A stretch of 64,000 bases of DNA from JBMDXB01 sp048594975 (GTDB lineage Bacteria; Acidobacteriota; Vicinamibacteria; Vicinamibacterales; 2-12-FULL-66-21): positions 1 through 64,000 of the forward strand of contig JBMDXQ010000071.1 of assembly GCA_048594975.1 (NCBI GenBank), in the 5' to 3' direction. Positions 42,915 through 51,135 of the stretch are shown here, in pieces (position 1 is the first letter of the stretch; each line of letters opens with the position of its first letter). Below the pieces are notes generated by a model. The model was given only the letters and a program-made list of their open reading frames with translations. It ran no database searches and was not told the origin of the DNA. Both the position numbers and the translations under genes were made by a program.

Positions 42915-44210
42915 ATGAACATCGCCGTCCTGGGCGCGCAATGGGGAGACGAGGGGAAGGGCAAGATCGTCGATTTGCTGACGCCCAACTTCTCGATCGT
43001 CGCGCGCTACCAGGGCGGGCACAATGCCGGTCATACCGTGTACGCGCGCGGCCGCAAGTTCGTGCTGCGTCTCCTGCCCTCGGGCATACTGCACGAAAAC
43101 ATCACCTGCGTGATCGGCAACGGCGTCGTCATCGATCCGCAGGCGCTCTTCGCGGAGATCGACGAGCTCGCGGCGGCGGGGGTCAGCGTCGGCGACCGGC
43201 TGGTGATCAGCGACAAGGCGCACCTGATCCTGCCGTATCACCGCGAGCTGGACCTGTTGAGCGAAGCGCGCCGCGGCGAGCGCAAGATCGGCACAACCGC
43301 GCGCGGCATCGGCCCCGCCTACGAGGACAAGATCGCGCGGCGCGGCGTGCGCGTCGGCGACCTCGCTGATCCAGGGTCGCTCGCCGACGCGGTGCAGCAC
43401 AACGTCGCCGCGCGCAACCGCATCATCGGCGAGTCGCAGATGGACTGGCGGCAGGTGCTCGACGCCCTGGGCGCGGCGTGGCGCCGCATGTCGCCGTGGG
43501 TGAGCGACGTGTCGCTGTTTTTGGCGCGCGCACGCGAGGCCGGCCGGGCGGTGATGTTCGAAGGCGCCCAGGGCACGCTGCTGGACATCGATCACGGCAC
43601 GTACCCGTACGTGACCTCCTCGAACGCGACGATTGGCGGCGTGTGCACCGGGCTGGGGATCGGGCCCAGGGCGATCGACGGGGTGATGGGGGTCGCCAAG
43701 GCCTATACCACACGCGTCGGTGAAGGGCCGCTGCCCACCGAGTTGACCGGCGCGATCGGCGCGCGCTTGCGCGAGAGCGGACAGGAGTTCGGGGCGGTGA
43801 CCGGCCGCCCGCGGCGCTGCGGCTGGTACGACGCGGTGGCGGTGCGGTACGCCGTGCGCATCAACGGGCTCGACGCGCTGGCGCTCACCAAGCTTGACGT
43901 CCTCGACGGCCTGCCCGAGATCCAGGTGTGCACCTCGTACCGCTGCCGGGGTACGAGCCTCACCGAGATGCCCGGCGACGTCGCGCAGCTCTCCGCCTGC
44001 GAGCCGGTCTACGAGACGCTGCCCGGCTGGACCGCGCCGACGCGGGGCGTCCGCCGCTACGAGGACCTGCCGCGCGAAGCGCAGCGATACATCGCCCGCC
44101 TCGAGGAGGTCACGGATGTGCCGGCGGCCATCCTCTCGACCGGTTCCGCCCGCGAAGACACCATCCTCCGCGAAAGCTCCGTGGCCGCCCGCTGGTTCGC
44201 CGGGCGCTAG
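42915..44210 (+). CDS. purA: adenylosuccinate synthetase
   Basis: PurA of 431 residues, joining IMP and aspartate with GTP in AMP synthesis. The GTP loop QWGDEGKGKIVDLL (9-22), the catalytic GGHNAGHTV (His near 41), the IMP-binding RGIGPAYEDKIARRG and GAQGTLLDIDHGTYPYVTSS (both about 115-230) are all present. The ATG at 42915 gives the standard MNIAVLGAQWGDEGKGK start. The leader is only a few nucleotides long. Confidence 0.97.
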   Translation: MNIAVLGAQWGDEGKGKIVDLLTPNFSIVARYQGGHNAGHTVYARGRKFVLRLLPSGILHENITCVIGNGVVIDPQALFAEIDELAAAGVSVGDRLVISDKAHLILPYHRELDLLSEARRGERKIGTTARGIGPAYEDKIARRGVRVGDLADPGSLADAVQHNVAARNRIIGESQMDWRQVLDALGAAWRRMSPWVSDVSLFLARAREAGRAVMFEGAQGTLLDIDHGTYPYVTSSNATIGGVCTGLGIGPRAIDGVMGVAKAYTTRVGEGPLPTELTGAIGARLRESGQEFGAVTGRPRRCGWYDAVAVRYAVRINGLDALALTKLDVLDGLPEIQVCTSYRCRGTSLTEMPGDVAQLSACEPVYETLPGWTAPTRGVRRYEDLPREAQRYIARLEEVTDVPAAILSTGSAREDTILRESSVAARWFAGR

Positions 44211-44305
44211 CGTCCGCCTCCGCCACCTGCGCTCCAACCCACTACTGCTGGGGAACCGCCACTTGCAGGCCTCTCGCCTCGAGACGATTGAGGAGGTGGC
44301 TTGAG

Positions 44306-44464
44306 ATGAAGAAATGGATGCAGTTACCCCTGGCGCACGCTGCCCAACCTGCGACAACATCTCGAGCGCGCCAAGCAGATCCAGTCGAACCTGCGCGACG
44401 CCGGCAACCGGAGCGGAAACGACCGGCCGAACCCGCGCGGCGCCGACCGCGACCGGTAAGCTAG
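44306..44464 (+). CDS. possible small basic protein
   Basis: A 52-codon frame, MKKWMQLPLAHAAQPATTSR then Arg/Pro-rich, with a strong GGAGGTGG ribosome site 7 nt before the ATG. No family is recognised. Its last 4 bases overlap the PilZ gene on the other strand. The composition could equally be chance in high-GC DNA, and the third frame over 44350-44456 (LPNLRQHLERAKQIQSNLRD) also looks protein-like, so a frameshift is possible. Confidence 0.25.
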   Translation: MKKWMQLPLAHAAQPATTSRARQADPVEPARRRQPERKRPAEPARRRPRPVS

Positions 44465-45153
44465 AGTCGATTCCTCACGCAGAACTCGTCCACGATCGCC
44501 GCGTCGGCGTCCAGGAACTCCACGCCGGCGCGGTAGCGTGGCGTCCCCGTCAATTCGAATTTCGCCCAGGCAATCGCGCCGCGGAACCGTGTCACCAAGT
44601 CGTCGACGGCGAAGGTGACCCGCACCTTCTGGTTCGGCCGGAGGACGGCGGGGGAGAGCACCTGCGCGCCGACCACGCACACGTCGACGACGCTGACAGC
44701 GTTGCCGTCGAGCTGTATCTCGACGCCCTCGCGCACGCGGTGGCGGGTCGCGCGCCGCGTGCCGCGCCAGTCGGGGTGGCGCGCCTGCTCTTCCGGAGTC
44801 GCCGGCGGCGGCAGCGCGGCCTCGCCGGCGCCCGCCCCCGCGGGCGCCGCCGCCCGCGCAACCGTCGGCTTCACCACCTGCCGGACGTAGTCGCCGGTGT
44901 GCGACATGATGCGCACCTCGGCGTGGGCGAGCTGGGGATCGGTCTTGATGCGGTTGATCAATGCGGCGCCGCGCGGCGTGGCGGCAAAGAGGCGTTCCAG
45001 GACGATGAGACCCGGGCGGTGGTCGAGGATTGCCTGCAGCGCGGAAATCGGCTCGGTGTCCGGAAACGTGAGCACGTCGCCTTCGTCGGCCAGGCGCTCG
45101 CGCAGCGCCGGCATGAGATTCGACGCGGCTATGCAGATCGCGTCAGCTGGCAT
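44461..45153 (-). CDS. PilZ-domain protein with receiver-like N-terminus
   Basis: A 230-residue protein. Residues 1-95 look like a degenerate response-regulator receiver (GLIVLERLFAATPRGAALINRIK, and no clear phosphorylation Asp). After an Ala/Pro-rich linker (100-122), a PilZ domain follows: RRATRHR at 133-139 for the Arg motif and DVCVVG at 157-162 for the second motif, normally D-x-S-x-x-G but with Cys159 in place of Ser. PilZ domains bind cyclic di-GMP; the Cys change may weaken this. It diverges from the UbiB-like gene with 52 nt between starts. Confidence 0.8.
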   Translation of the reverse strand: MPADAICIAASNLMPALRERLADEGDVLTFPDTEPISALQAILDHRPGLIVLERLFAATPRGAALINRIKTDPQLAHAEVRIMSHTGDYVRQVVKPTVARAAAPAGAGAGEAALPPPATPEEQARHPDWRGTRRATRHRVREGVEIQLDGNAVSVVDVCVVGAQVLSPAVLRPNQKVRVTFAVDDLVTRFRGAIAWAKFELTGTPRYRAGVEFLDADAAIVDEFCVRNRL

Positions 45154-45193
45154 TGGGAGTCCTCAGTCTACCACGCGACCTCGACCGTCTCCG

Positions 45194-45199
45194 TATAAT
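45194..45199 (+). promoter_or_regulatory. -10 box for a leaderless UbiB-like mRNA
   Basis: A perfect TATAAT ends 6 nt before the GTG at 45206. Transcription would begin at the start codon. No -35 match is clear. Confidence 0.6.
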
Positions 45200-45205
45200 G
45201 GCCCC

Positions 45206-46873
45206 GTGGGACTTTCGCTGCGCCCCGATCGTCTCAAGCGCTACAGGGATCTCACGCGACTGCTCTTCAGGTACGGCCGCGCCGATCTGGTGACGCGCGC
45301 CGGCCTCGACGAGGTCCTGCGCGGCGATCCGGCGATCGCCGAGGACCAGGAAGCTCCGAATCCGGACGGCCTCTCGCGCGACCTCGAACGTCTCGGGCCC
45401 GCGTTCGTCAAGCTGGGGCAGCTGTTGTCGACGCGCGGCGATCTCCTGCCGCCCTCGTATCTCGATGCGCTCGGCCGGTTGCAGGACAGGGTGGAGCCGT
45501 TCTCCTTCGCCGACGTCGAGCGCGTCGTCCAGCAGGAACTCGGGTTCAAGCTCTCGAAGGGGTTCGCGCGGTTCGAGGCGGAGCCGATCGCCGCGGCATC
45601 GCTCGGCCAGGTACACCGCGCCGCGCTGCGTGACGGCCGCGACGTGGCGGTCAAGGTGCAGCGCCCCGACATCGGCGAGCGCGTCGCGGAGGACCTGGCG
45701 GTGATGGACGACATCGCCGAGTTCCTCGACCGGCACACCGAGAGTGGCCGGCAGTTCGAGTTCGCCGAGACCGTCCGCGAGTTCCGCCGCACGCTGCTGC
45801 AGGAGCTGGACTACCGGCGCGAGGCGCTGAACATGGTCCGGCTCGCCGATAACCTGGCCGGTTTCCCGCGCATCGTCATTCCGCGTCCTGTGGACGACTA
45901 CACGAGCTCGCGCGTACTGACGATGGAGCTCATCGCCGGGCGCAAGATCACGTCGCTCACCCCGCTGATGCGGCAGGACATCGCCGGCGCGCGGCTGGCG
46001 ACCGAATTGTTCCGCGCCTACCTGCACCAGATCATCATCGACGGGTTCTTCCACGCGGATCCCCATCCCGGGAACGTCTTCATCACCGAGGACGGGCGCA
46101 TCGCGCTGCTCGACCTCGGCATGGTGAGCCGCCTCACGCCGGCGCGGCAGGATCAGCTATTGAAGCTGCTGCTCGCCGTCGGCGAGGGCGACGGCGACCG
46201 GGCGGCAGCGCTGACGCTGGAGATCGGCGAGCCGCGCCGTGAGGTCGACCAGAACGGCCTGCGCCGCCAGGTCCAGGAGCTGGTCGCGCACTACCAGGAT
46301 GCGCCGCTCGAGCAGCTGCAGGTCGGTCGGGTGATGCTGCAGATCACCCGTGCGGCGGCCGTGTACGGGATCCGGCCGCCACCCGAGCTGACCATGCTGG
46401 CCAAGACGCTGCTGAACCTCGACGAGGTCGGCAGGACGCTGGCGCCGGACTTCGACGTCAACGGCGCGCTTCGCGACGAGGCCGCGAACCTGATGCAGCG
46501 GCGCATGTGGCAGAGCGCTTCGGCCGGCAGCCTGTTCTCTACCGCCCTCGAGACCAAGGAGTTCCTCGAGAAGCTGCCCGGCCGCGTCAACAGGCTGCTC
46601 GACGCGGTGACCAGCAACGAGGTGAAGCTGAACGTCGAGCTCGTCGATGAGCAGCTCCTCATCGAGGGCCTGCAGAAGATCGCCAACCGGATCACGCTCG
46701 GCCTGCTGCTCGCGGCGCTGATCCTCGGCGCCGCCATGCTGATGCGCGTGGATACCCCATTCCGGCTGTTCGGCTACCCGGGCTTCGCCATGCTGTTCTT
46801 CCTGGCCGCCGCCGGCGGCGGGGTCTGGCTGGCCGTGAACATCCTGACCAGTGACCGAGCTCCGCGCCGCTGA
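45206..46873 (+). CDS. ABC1/UbiB-family atypical kinase
   Basis: A 555-residue UbiB/ABC1 protein. The N-terminal family motif LGPAFVKLGQLLSTRGDLLP (in part KLGQ), the Ala-rich nucleotide loop AAASLGQVHRAAL, the lysine in VAVKVQRP, LLQELDYRREALN, FFHADPHPGNVF and LLDLGMVSRL are all present. Two C-terminal membrane helices lie at about 497-540. UbiB proteins are ATPases supporting ubiquinone or isoprenoid lipid synthesis. GTG at 45206 is favoured because it lies right after TATAAT; the longer frame upstream runs through the PilZ gene. The HAD gene overlaps its end by 23 bp. Confidence 0.9.
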   Translation: MGLSLRPDRLKRYRDLTRLLFRYGRADLVTRAGLDEVLRGDPAIAEDQEAPNPDGLSRDLERLGPAFVKLGQLLSTRGDLLPPSYLDALGRLQDRVEPFSFADVERVVQQELGFKLSKGFARFEAEPIAAASLGQVHRAALRDGRDVAVKVQRPDIGERVAEDLAVMDDIAEFLDRHTESGRQFEFAETVREFRRTLLQELDYRREALNMVRLADNLAGFPRIVIPRPVDDYTSSRVLTMELIAGRKITSLTPLMRQDIAGARLATELFRAYLHQIIIDGFFHADPHPGNVFITEDGRIALLDLGMVSRLTPARQDQLLKLLLAVGEGDGDRAAALTLEIGEPRREVDQNGLRRQVQELVAHYQDAPLEQLQVGRVMLQITRAAAVYGIRPPPELTMLAKTLLNLDEVGRTLAPDFDVNGALRDEAANLMQRRMWQSASAGSLFSTALETKEFLEKLPGRVNRLLDAVTSNEVKLNVELVDEQLLIEGLQKIANRITLGLLLAALILGAAMLMRVDTPFRLFGYPGFAMLFFLAAAGGGVWLAVNILTSDRAPRR

Positions 46874-47630
46874 TGCCGCGGCCGCGCCGGTGCGCGCGGT
46901 CCTGTTCGATCTCGACGACACGCTCTTCGACCATCGCCACTGCGCGACGGCGTCGCTGCGGTCGTTGCACGGGCGCTACGAGTGTTTTCGCGGCCTGTCC
47001 TTCGAGGAGCTGGAACGGGTGCACCGCGCGCTCCTCGAGGAACTGCACGTGGAGGTGATGCTGGGGCGGGTCAACGTCGACGCGGCGCGGCGCGAGCGCT
47101 TCCGCCGCCTGTTCCTGACGGCGGGCGCCCCCGCGACCGACGCGCTGGCGGCGGAGGCGGCCGCCGGTTACCGGCGCGCGTACCTCGAGGCGCGGCGGGC
47201 GATTACCGGCGCGGCCGAGCTGCTGGCGCGCGTGCGCGAGCGGGCACGCGTCGTCATCGTGTCGAACAACATCGTGGAGGAGCAGCGCGGGAAGCTGCAG
47301 CACTGCGGCCTCGACCGCTTCGTCGACGCGCTGGTGGTCTCGGAAGAAGAAGGCATCTCGAAGCCGGACCCGGAGATCTTCCGGCGCGCGCTCGCGCGCG
47401 TACCGTGTGCGCCGGCCGAGGCCGTCATGCTCGGCGACTCGTGGGCGGCCGATATCGTGGGCGCCCGCGCCGCCGGCATCCGTGCCGTGTGGCTGAACCC
47501 CGACGGCGCGCCGAGACCGGAGACGGCCGGCGACGTCGTGGAAGTGCGGAGGCTCGAACCGGTCGAGCCGGTGCTGCATGCCCTGTTCGGTCGCGTCGAC
47601 GCTCCGGAGGCTCATGCGCATCGGCGTTGA
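46851..47630 (+). CDS. HAD-superfamily hydrolase
   Basis: A 259-residue HAD phosphatase. Motif I is VLFDLDDTLFD (nucleophile Asp20, acid Asp22), motif II VIVSNN, motif III Lys in GISKPDPEIF, motif IV GDSWAADIVGA. A helical C1 cap lies between motifs I and II. The substrate is probably a small phosphorylated metabolite. The gene overlaps UbiB-like (23 bp) and the ROK gene (17 bp), so all three are in one operon. The start is a GTG. Confidence 0.88.
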   Translation: MTELRAADAAAAPVRAVLFDLDDTLFDHRHCATASLRSLHGRYECFRGLSFEELERVHRALLEELHVEVMLGRVNVDAARRERFRRLFLTAGAPATDALAAEAAAGYRRAYLEARRAITGAAELLARVRERARVVIVSNNIVEEQRGKLQHCGLDRFVDALVVSEEEGISKPDPEIFRRALARVPCAPAEAVMLGDSWAADIVGARAAGIRAVWLNPDGAPRPETAGDVVEVRRLEPVEPVLHALFGRVDAPEAHAHRR

Positions 47631-48516
47631 CCTGGGCGGCACCAAGACCGAAGTGATCGCGCTGGACGCGCGCGGGGTGGAACGGTTCCGCCGCCGCGCG
47701 CCCACGCCGTACGGCGATTACCGCGGCACGGTCGCCCTGGTCCAGCGGCTGGTCGATGAGGCGGAGCGCGCGACCGGGGGCGCGACAATCGGGATCGGGA
47801 TACCCGGGACGATTTCTCCAGCGACCGGCGTCGTGAAGAACGCGAACTCCACCTGGCTGAACGGGCGGCCGCTCAAGGAGGACCTCGAGGCCGCGATCGG
47901 CCGCGAGATCCGGATCGCAAACGACGCCAACTGCTTCGCGTTGTCGGAGGCAGTGGACGGCGCCGCGGCGGGGGCGCGGACGGTGTTCGGGGTCATCGTC
48001 GGCACCGGCACCGGCGGCGGCATCGTCGTCGACGGCCGGGTGCTGGTGGGGCCGAACTCGATCGCCGGGGAATGGGGACACAATCCGATGCCGTGGCCCG
48101 AAGGGGACGAGTGGCCCGGGCCGCCGTGCTACTGCGGGCGCACCGGCTGCATCGAGACGTTCCTGTCGGGTCCGGGTCTGGCGCGCGATCACGAACGGCG
48201 CGGCGGCGGGCGCCTGGACGCGGCGGCGATTGCGGCCGCGGCCGCGCACGGGGAGGCAGCTGCCGCAGCGACGCTCGAACGCTACGAGCACCGGATGGCG
48301 CGGGCGCTCGCCTCGATTGTCAACGTCCTCGATCCCGACGTCATCGTGATCGGAGGCGGCCTGTCGAAGATCGGCCGGCTGTACGAGATGGTGCCGCGGC
48401 TGTGGAGCGAGTACGTCTTCTCCGATACCATGGATACGCGGGTCGTGCCGGCCGTTCACGGCGACGCGAGCGGCGTCCGCGGCGCGGCCTGGCTGTGGAC
48501 CGCTACAACAGCGTGA
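47614..48516 (+). CDS. ROK-family sugar kinase (fructokinase/NagK-like)
   Basis: A 300-residue ROK protein. The ATP loop is MRIGVDLGGTKTEV, the catalytic Asp lies in IANDANCFALSEA, and the zinc motif is GHNPMP followed by CYCGRTGCIETFLSG (His, then C-x-C-x4-C). The ENSTWLNGRPL-type and EWGHNP segments are those of bacterial Mak fructokinase/N-acetylhexosamine kinases. CGGAGG precedes the ATG at 47614. The last 61 bp overlap the ytxJ gene in antisense. Confidence 0.9.
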   Translation: MRIGVDLGGTKTEVIALDARGVERFRRRAPTPYGDYRGTVALVQRLVDEAERATGGATIGIGIPGTISPATGVVKNANSTWLNGRPLKEDLEAAIGREIRIANDANCFALSEAVDGAAAGARTVFGVIVGTGTGGGIVVDGRVLVGPNSIAGEWGHNPMPWPEGDEWPGPPCYCGRTGCIETFLSGPGLARDHERRGGGRLDAAAIAAAAAHGEAAAAATLERYEHRMARALASIVNVLDPDVIVIGGGLSKIGRLYEMVPRLWSEYVFSDTMDTRVVPAVHGDASGVRGAAWLWTATTA

Positions 48517-48836
48517 TCGAGGCGATCTGCGGTGATGCCGAAGTGAGACGCTTTCCAGACCGGCCGGCCGTCGCGGAGAAGGATGGCCTGCGGCGTTTCG
48601 TGACGCACGCCGAGTCGCCTGGCCGCTTCGTCCGAGACGCGGCGGTGGCTCTGCACCGTGATCATCCGGTAGGCTGTCCGCCCGCAATGGCGCGACGCGT
48701 GCGCCCGCAGCTCATCCAGCGCTTCGTGGCTGAGGCCGCACGCACGACTGTGTTTGAAGAGGAGTACCGGGCGCTCATTCGATTCGGCGATCGCCGACTC
48801 GAGCTCGGCAAGGTCGGACACGGGCGTCAGGTTCAT
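48456..48836 (-). CDS. ytxJ: monothiol bacilliredoxin YtxJ
   Basis: A 126-residue thioredoxin-fold protein of the YtxJ family. LLFKHSRACGLSHEAL places the single active Cys33 in the KHS-x-x-C-x-x-S motif, and ETPQAILLRDGRPVWKASHFGIT is the cis-Pro/strand segment. YtxJ removes bacillithiol from proteins, so this organism probably makes bacillithiol. Its C-terminal 20 residues overlap the ROK gene antisense and exceed the usual length of about 110. Confidence 0.85.
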   Translation of the reverse strand: MNLTPVSDLAELESAIAESNERPVLLFKHSRACGLSHEALDELRAHASRHCGRTAYRMITVQSHRRVSDEAARRLGVRHETPQAILLRDGRPVWKASHFGITADRLDHAVVAVHSQAAPRTPLASP

Positions 48837-48891
48837 GGGTCAGTCGATTGTACGGCACCGCCTTGTCGCCCGCCGAGCGCTGCGGTAAGCA

Positions 48892-48940
48892 ACCTTTACG
48901 CCCTTACGCCTTTACCACTGCCACTTACCTCTTTGACCCC
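48892..48940. repeat. heptad tract E
   Basis: Seven 7-mers with an NNCCCTT-like word (CGCCCTT, ACGCCTT, ACCTCTT). It ends 8 bp from the stop codon of the hypothetical gene at 48949. Confidence 0.65.
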
Positions 48941-48948
48941 TTCCTGGT

Positions 48949-49239
48949 TCAGCTTGGTGCCTGATGCGAGCGGGTATGGAAGCCCGCGGCCTCCAGCTCC
49001 CGCCTGGCGGAGGCGAACGCCGTCCGGGCCTCGGAACGCACCTCGATGGCCGATAGCAGCCGATCGACGTTGAACATCCGGAAGCGGATGCCCTCCATGT
49101 GGAACGCGCGAATCGCCTTGACCAGGGCCTCGCACTCGCCGATCAGGCGGTCGCGGTCGGCTGGGGAAAGCTCAGCCTCGAGAAGGGTCATCATCGTTTG
49201 AATATGGCCCTGCGCAAGGGAGCGGTGATCGAGGAGCAT
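48949..49239 (-). CDS. hypothetical small helical protein
   Basis: Up to 96 residues: MLLDHRSLAQGHIQTMMTLLEAELSPADRDR and onward, strongly helical and charged (DRLIGECEALVKAIRAFHMEG). No family is recognised. The ATG at 49239 touches heptad tract F; a later ATG at 49194 or 49191 may be the true start, which would give about 80 residues. Neither has a good ribosome site. It is bracketed by two different heptad tracts, as though inserted as a cassette. Confidence 0.5.
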   Translation of the reverse strand: MLLDHRSLAQGHIQTMMTLLEAELSPADRDRLIGECEALVKAIRAFHMEGIRFRMFNVDRLLSAIEVRSEARTAFASARRELEAAGFHTRSHQAPS

Positions 49240-49241
49240 CT

Positions 49242-49304
49242 GAAACTAAGAACGAAGACGCGAGAAGAAGAACACGAAACGCGACCAGAACGACGAGGCT
49301 CGAC
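49242..49304. repeat. heptad tract F
   Basis: Nine in-phase 7-mers rich in AGAACGA/AGACGCG-type words, ending 2 bp upstream of the ATG at 49239. Confidence 0.65.
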
Positions 49305-49366
49305 AGCCCCTCCGAAGCAACGACTATGTACCCATTTGCGCGGATTTGCGTCAAGATGGCGGCGAT

Positions 49367-50140
49367 ATGACCGAGCAAGCGACGCAGACACCCTCGCCCG
49401 CGCCTGCAACGGGCCGGGCACGTCTGGAGCCGCCGGACATCAGCGAGCACGGCGGGCGGAAAGGCGGGCAGGCGCAGCGATCGGATGAGCGGCTGTTCAT
49501 GCAGCTGACCGCGTACGGCGACTGCCGCGACACCGCGGCGGCAATCGCGCAGCTGGCCGCCTCGGGCATCGACGGCGTGCTCTACGAGGACCTGAACGAC
49601 CCCCGCGGGATCGCGGTGCTGGCGTTCAGCCGCGATCCGAACTTCTTCGTCGACACCGTCAGGCCGGTCGTGAACCGCGGCGTGTTCGCCGCGCTCACGC
49701 GCAAGCCGGAGTTCACGTTCTTCGGCCGGACCTACGCGCTCGGCTACGAGCCGGATCTCGAGGACGCGCTGTTTGGGCGGCCGCGGCGGACGGTGCTGAA
49801 TCCCGCCTGGCGCTGGGCAATGTGGTATCCACTCCGGCGCAACGGCGCATTCGCGCAGCTTCCCGCCGAGCAGCAGCGCGTGATCCTCGCCGAACATGGC
49901 GAGATCGGCATCCGCTTCGGCGCCGCCGACTACGCGCACGACGTCCGGCTGGCCTGCTACGGCCTGGACCGGAACGACAACGACTTCGTCATCGGCCTGA
50001 TCGGCAAGGAGCTTTATCCGCTCTCGGCCGTGGTCCAGGCGATGCGGAACACGCAGCAGACGTCACTCTACCTCGACCGCCTGGGTCCGTTCTTCGTCGG
50101 CCGGGCCGTGTGGCAGGCGGGGCAGGAGGTCAGGTCGTGA
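49367..50140 (+). CDS. chlorite dismutase family protein (HemQ-like)
   Basis: A 257-residue protein of the chlorite dismutase/HemQ superfamily. After a Pro-rich lead, the double ferredoxin-like fold is recognisable by FMQLTAYGDC, FSRDPNFFVDTVRPVV, YPLRR, AEHGEIGIRFG (the segment that carries the proximal heme His), CYGLDRNDNDFVIGL and TSLYLDRLGPFFVG. HemQ makes heme from coproheme in monoderm bacteria; many Gram-negative homologues are of unknown role. Whether this one is a coproheme decarboxylase cannot be decided here. Confidence 0.8.
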   Translation: MTEQATQTPSPAPATGRARLEPPDISEHGGRKGGQAQRSDERLFMQLTAYGDCRDTAAAIAQLAASGIDGVLYEDLNDPRGIAVLAFSRDPNFFVDTVRPVVNRGVFAALTRKPEFTFFGRTYALGYEPDLEDALFGRPRRTVLNPAWRWAMWYPLRRNGAFAQLPAEQQRVILAEHGEIGIRFGAADYAHDVRLACYGLDRNDNDFVIGLIGKELYPLSAVVQAMRNTQQTSLYLDRLGPFFVGRAVWQAGQEVRS

Positions 50141-50146
50141 GCCGGC

Positions 50147-50330
50147 GGCCGCACACGTGCTCCGAGTAGCGGATTCGCGAAGGCGATCGCGGCCGGCCCG
50201 CGACCTCGCGCAGCGTGCGCTTGCGCTCCTCGAGCGGCCGGCAGCGACTCGCAGTCCAGCGAAAAGAGGTCGAAGACGAAGTCCACGAGATCACGCCGCG
50301 ATCCGCCGCTGAAGGCGTTCTGCAGGGTGC
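50147..50330 (-). pseudogene. ATP-dependent DNA ligase (LigD-type) fragment
   Basis: Frame one reads LVDFVFDLFSLDCESLPA and frame two continues RPLEERKRTLREVAG and IRYSEHV. These are the adjoining segments of the ligase adenylation domain of LigD-like enzymes (the family reads roughly FDLLxLDGxxLRxxPLLERK...IRYSEHV). A frameshift splits them near 50240, and both ends of the gene are gone. Confidence 0.65.
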
Positions 50331-50334
50331 GAGA

Positions 50335-50952
50335 TCAGGACCAGGCGGGCATTTCGGTGCAGGCGGCGCAGACGCGCGGGAGCACGGCAAAGCGCGTCAG
50401 CCTGACGTGCGGCGCCTCGTACTCCTGCGCGACCGGCTCCTCGCGGAGCAGGTCGGTGGTCAGGTACTTCTTGACCGTTCGAGAACTGCCGCGTGAGCAA
50501 CACCCGCGGGTCACGGCGCGCGAGCTCCTCGGACATCCGGAGCGCGGCGGGGAAGCCCCCTTCCTCGCGCGAGACCAGCACGCGGCGCGCGCCGAAGCTC
50601 CGAACCAGGTCGATGCGCTCGCGGCTCATCCAGTCGGGCATGAAGATCGTCACGTCGTGCCCGAGCGCGCGGCCGATCGCCGCGATCGAGATCCCGCTGT
50701 TTCCGCTACTGGCCTCGGCGATGGGCGCACCCGGCACAATTGCGCCATCGCGGTGCGCGCAACGCAGGATGTGCAGCGCCATGCGGTCCTTGATGCTGCC
50801 CGTCATGTTCAGCTGCTCGGACTTCGCGTAGATGGTCCGGGCTGCGCCCGGTAGACGAAGTCGATGGCAAGGAGGGGTGTGTTACCGACGAGACGCCCCA
50901 GGGATGCGAAGCAGGCCGCCGTCGGCGCATCAATCGCGGCTGCGTGTGGCAT
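50335..50952 (-). pseudogene. cysteine synthase-like PLP enzyme, frameshifted and internally deleted
   Basis: From the ATG at 50952: FASLGRLVGNTPLLAIDFVY, then a 1-bp shift near 50850 into ARTIYAKSEQLNMTGSIKDRM (PLP lysine in SIKDR), EASSGNSGISIAAIGRALGH and on to LLTRQFSN. The protein then jumps to the C-terminal KKYLTTDLLREEP region, which is in another frame near 50478. Roughly 150 residues of the C-lobe, including the PLP phosphate loop, are missing. The remainder ends at a stop at 50335. The gene is dead in its present form. Confidence 0.75.
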
Positions 50953-51135
50953 GGCGTTTTCCGATAGAGCCCAACGGGTTTCCGGCGTCTGCGTGTCAAA
51001 AGCACCGATGTAAATCACGGGTCATGCCACCTGAGCCGGGACCTCGCCGGTGGCTGGCGGCGGGCCGTGGACGGGCCCCCGGCCTCCAAACCGTCCTGGC
51101 TCACATCCTGCAGGGAGCGGCGGCGGGAGAGGTAC

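Noticed and set aside
42722..42988. A frame encoding Ser-Glu repeats
   Set aside because: It is the translation of tract D2 and purA antisense, not a gene.
41205..44360. A 1051-codon minus-strand frame reaching through purA
   Set aside because: Only 41205-42725 has the HutH sequence; the rest is a shadow of purA and the repeat tracts.
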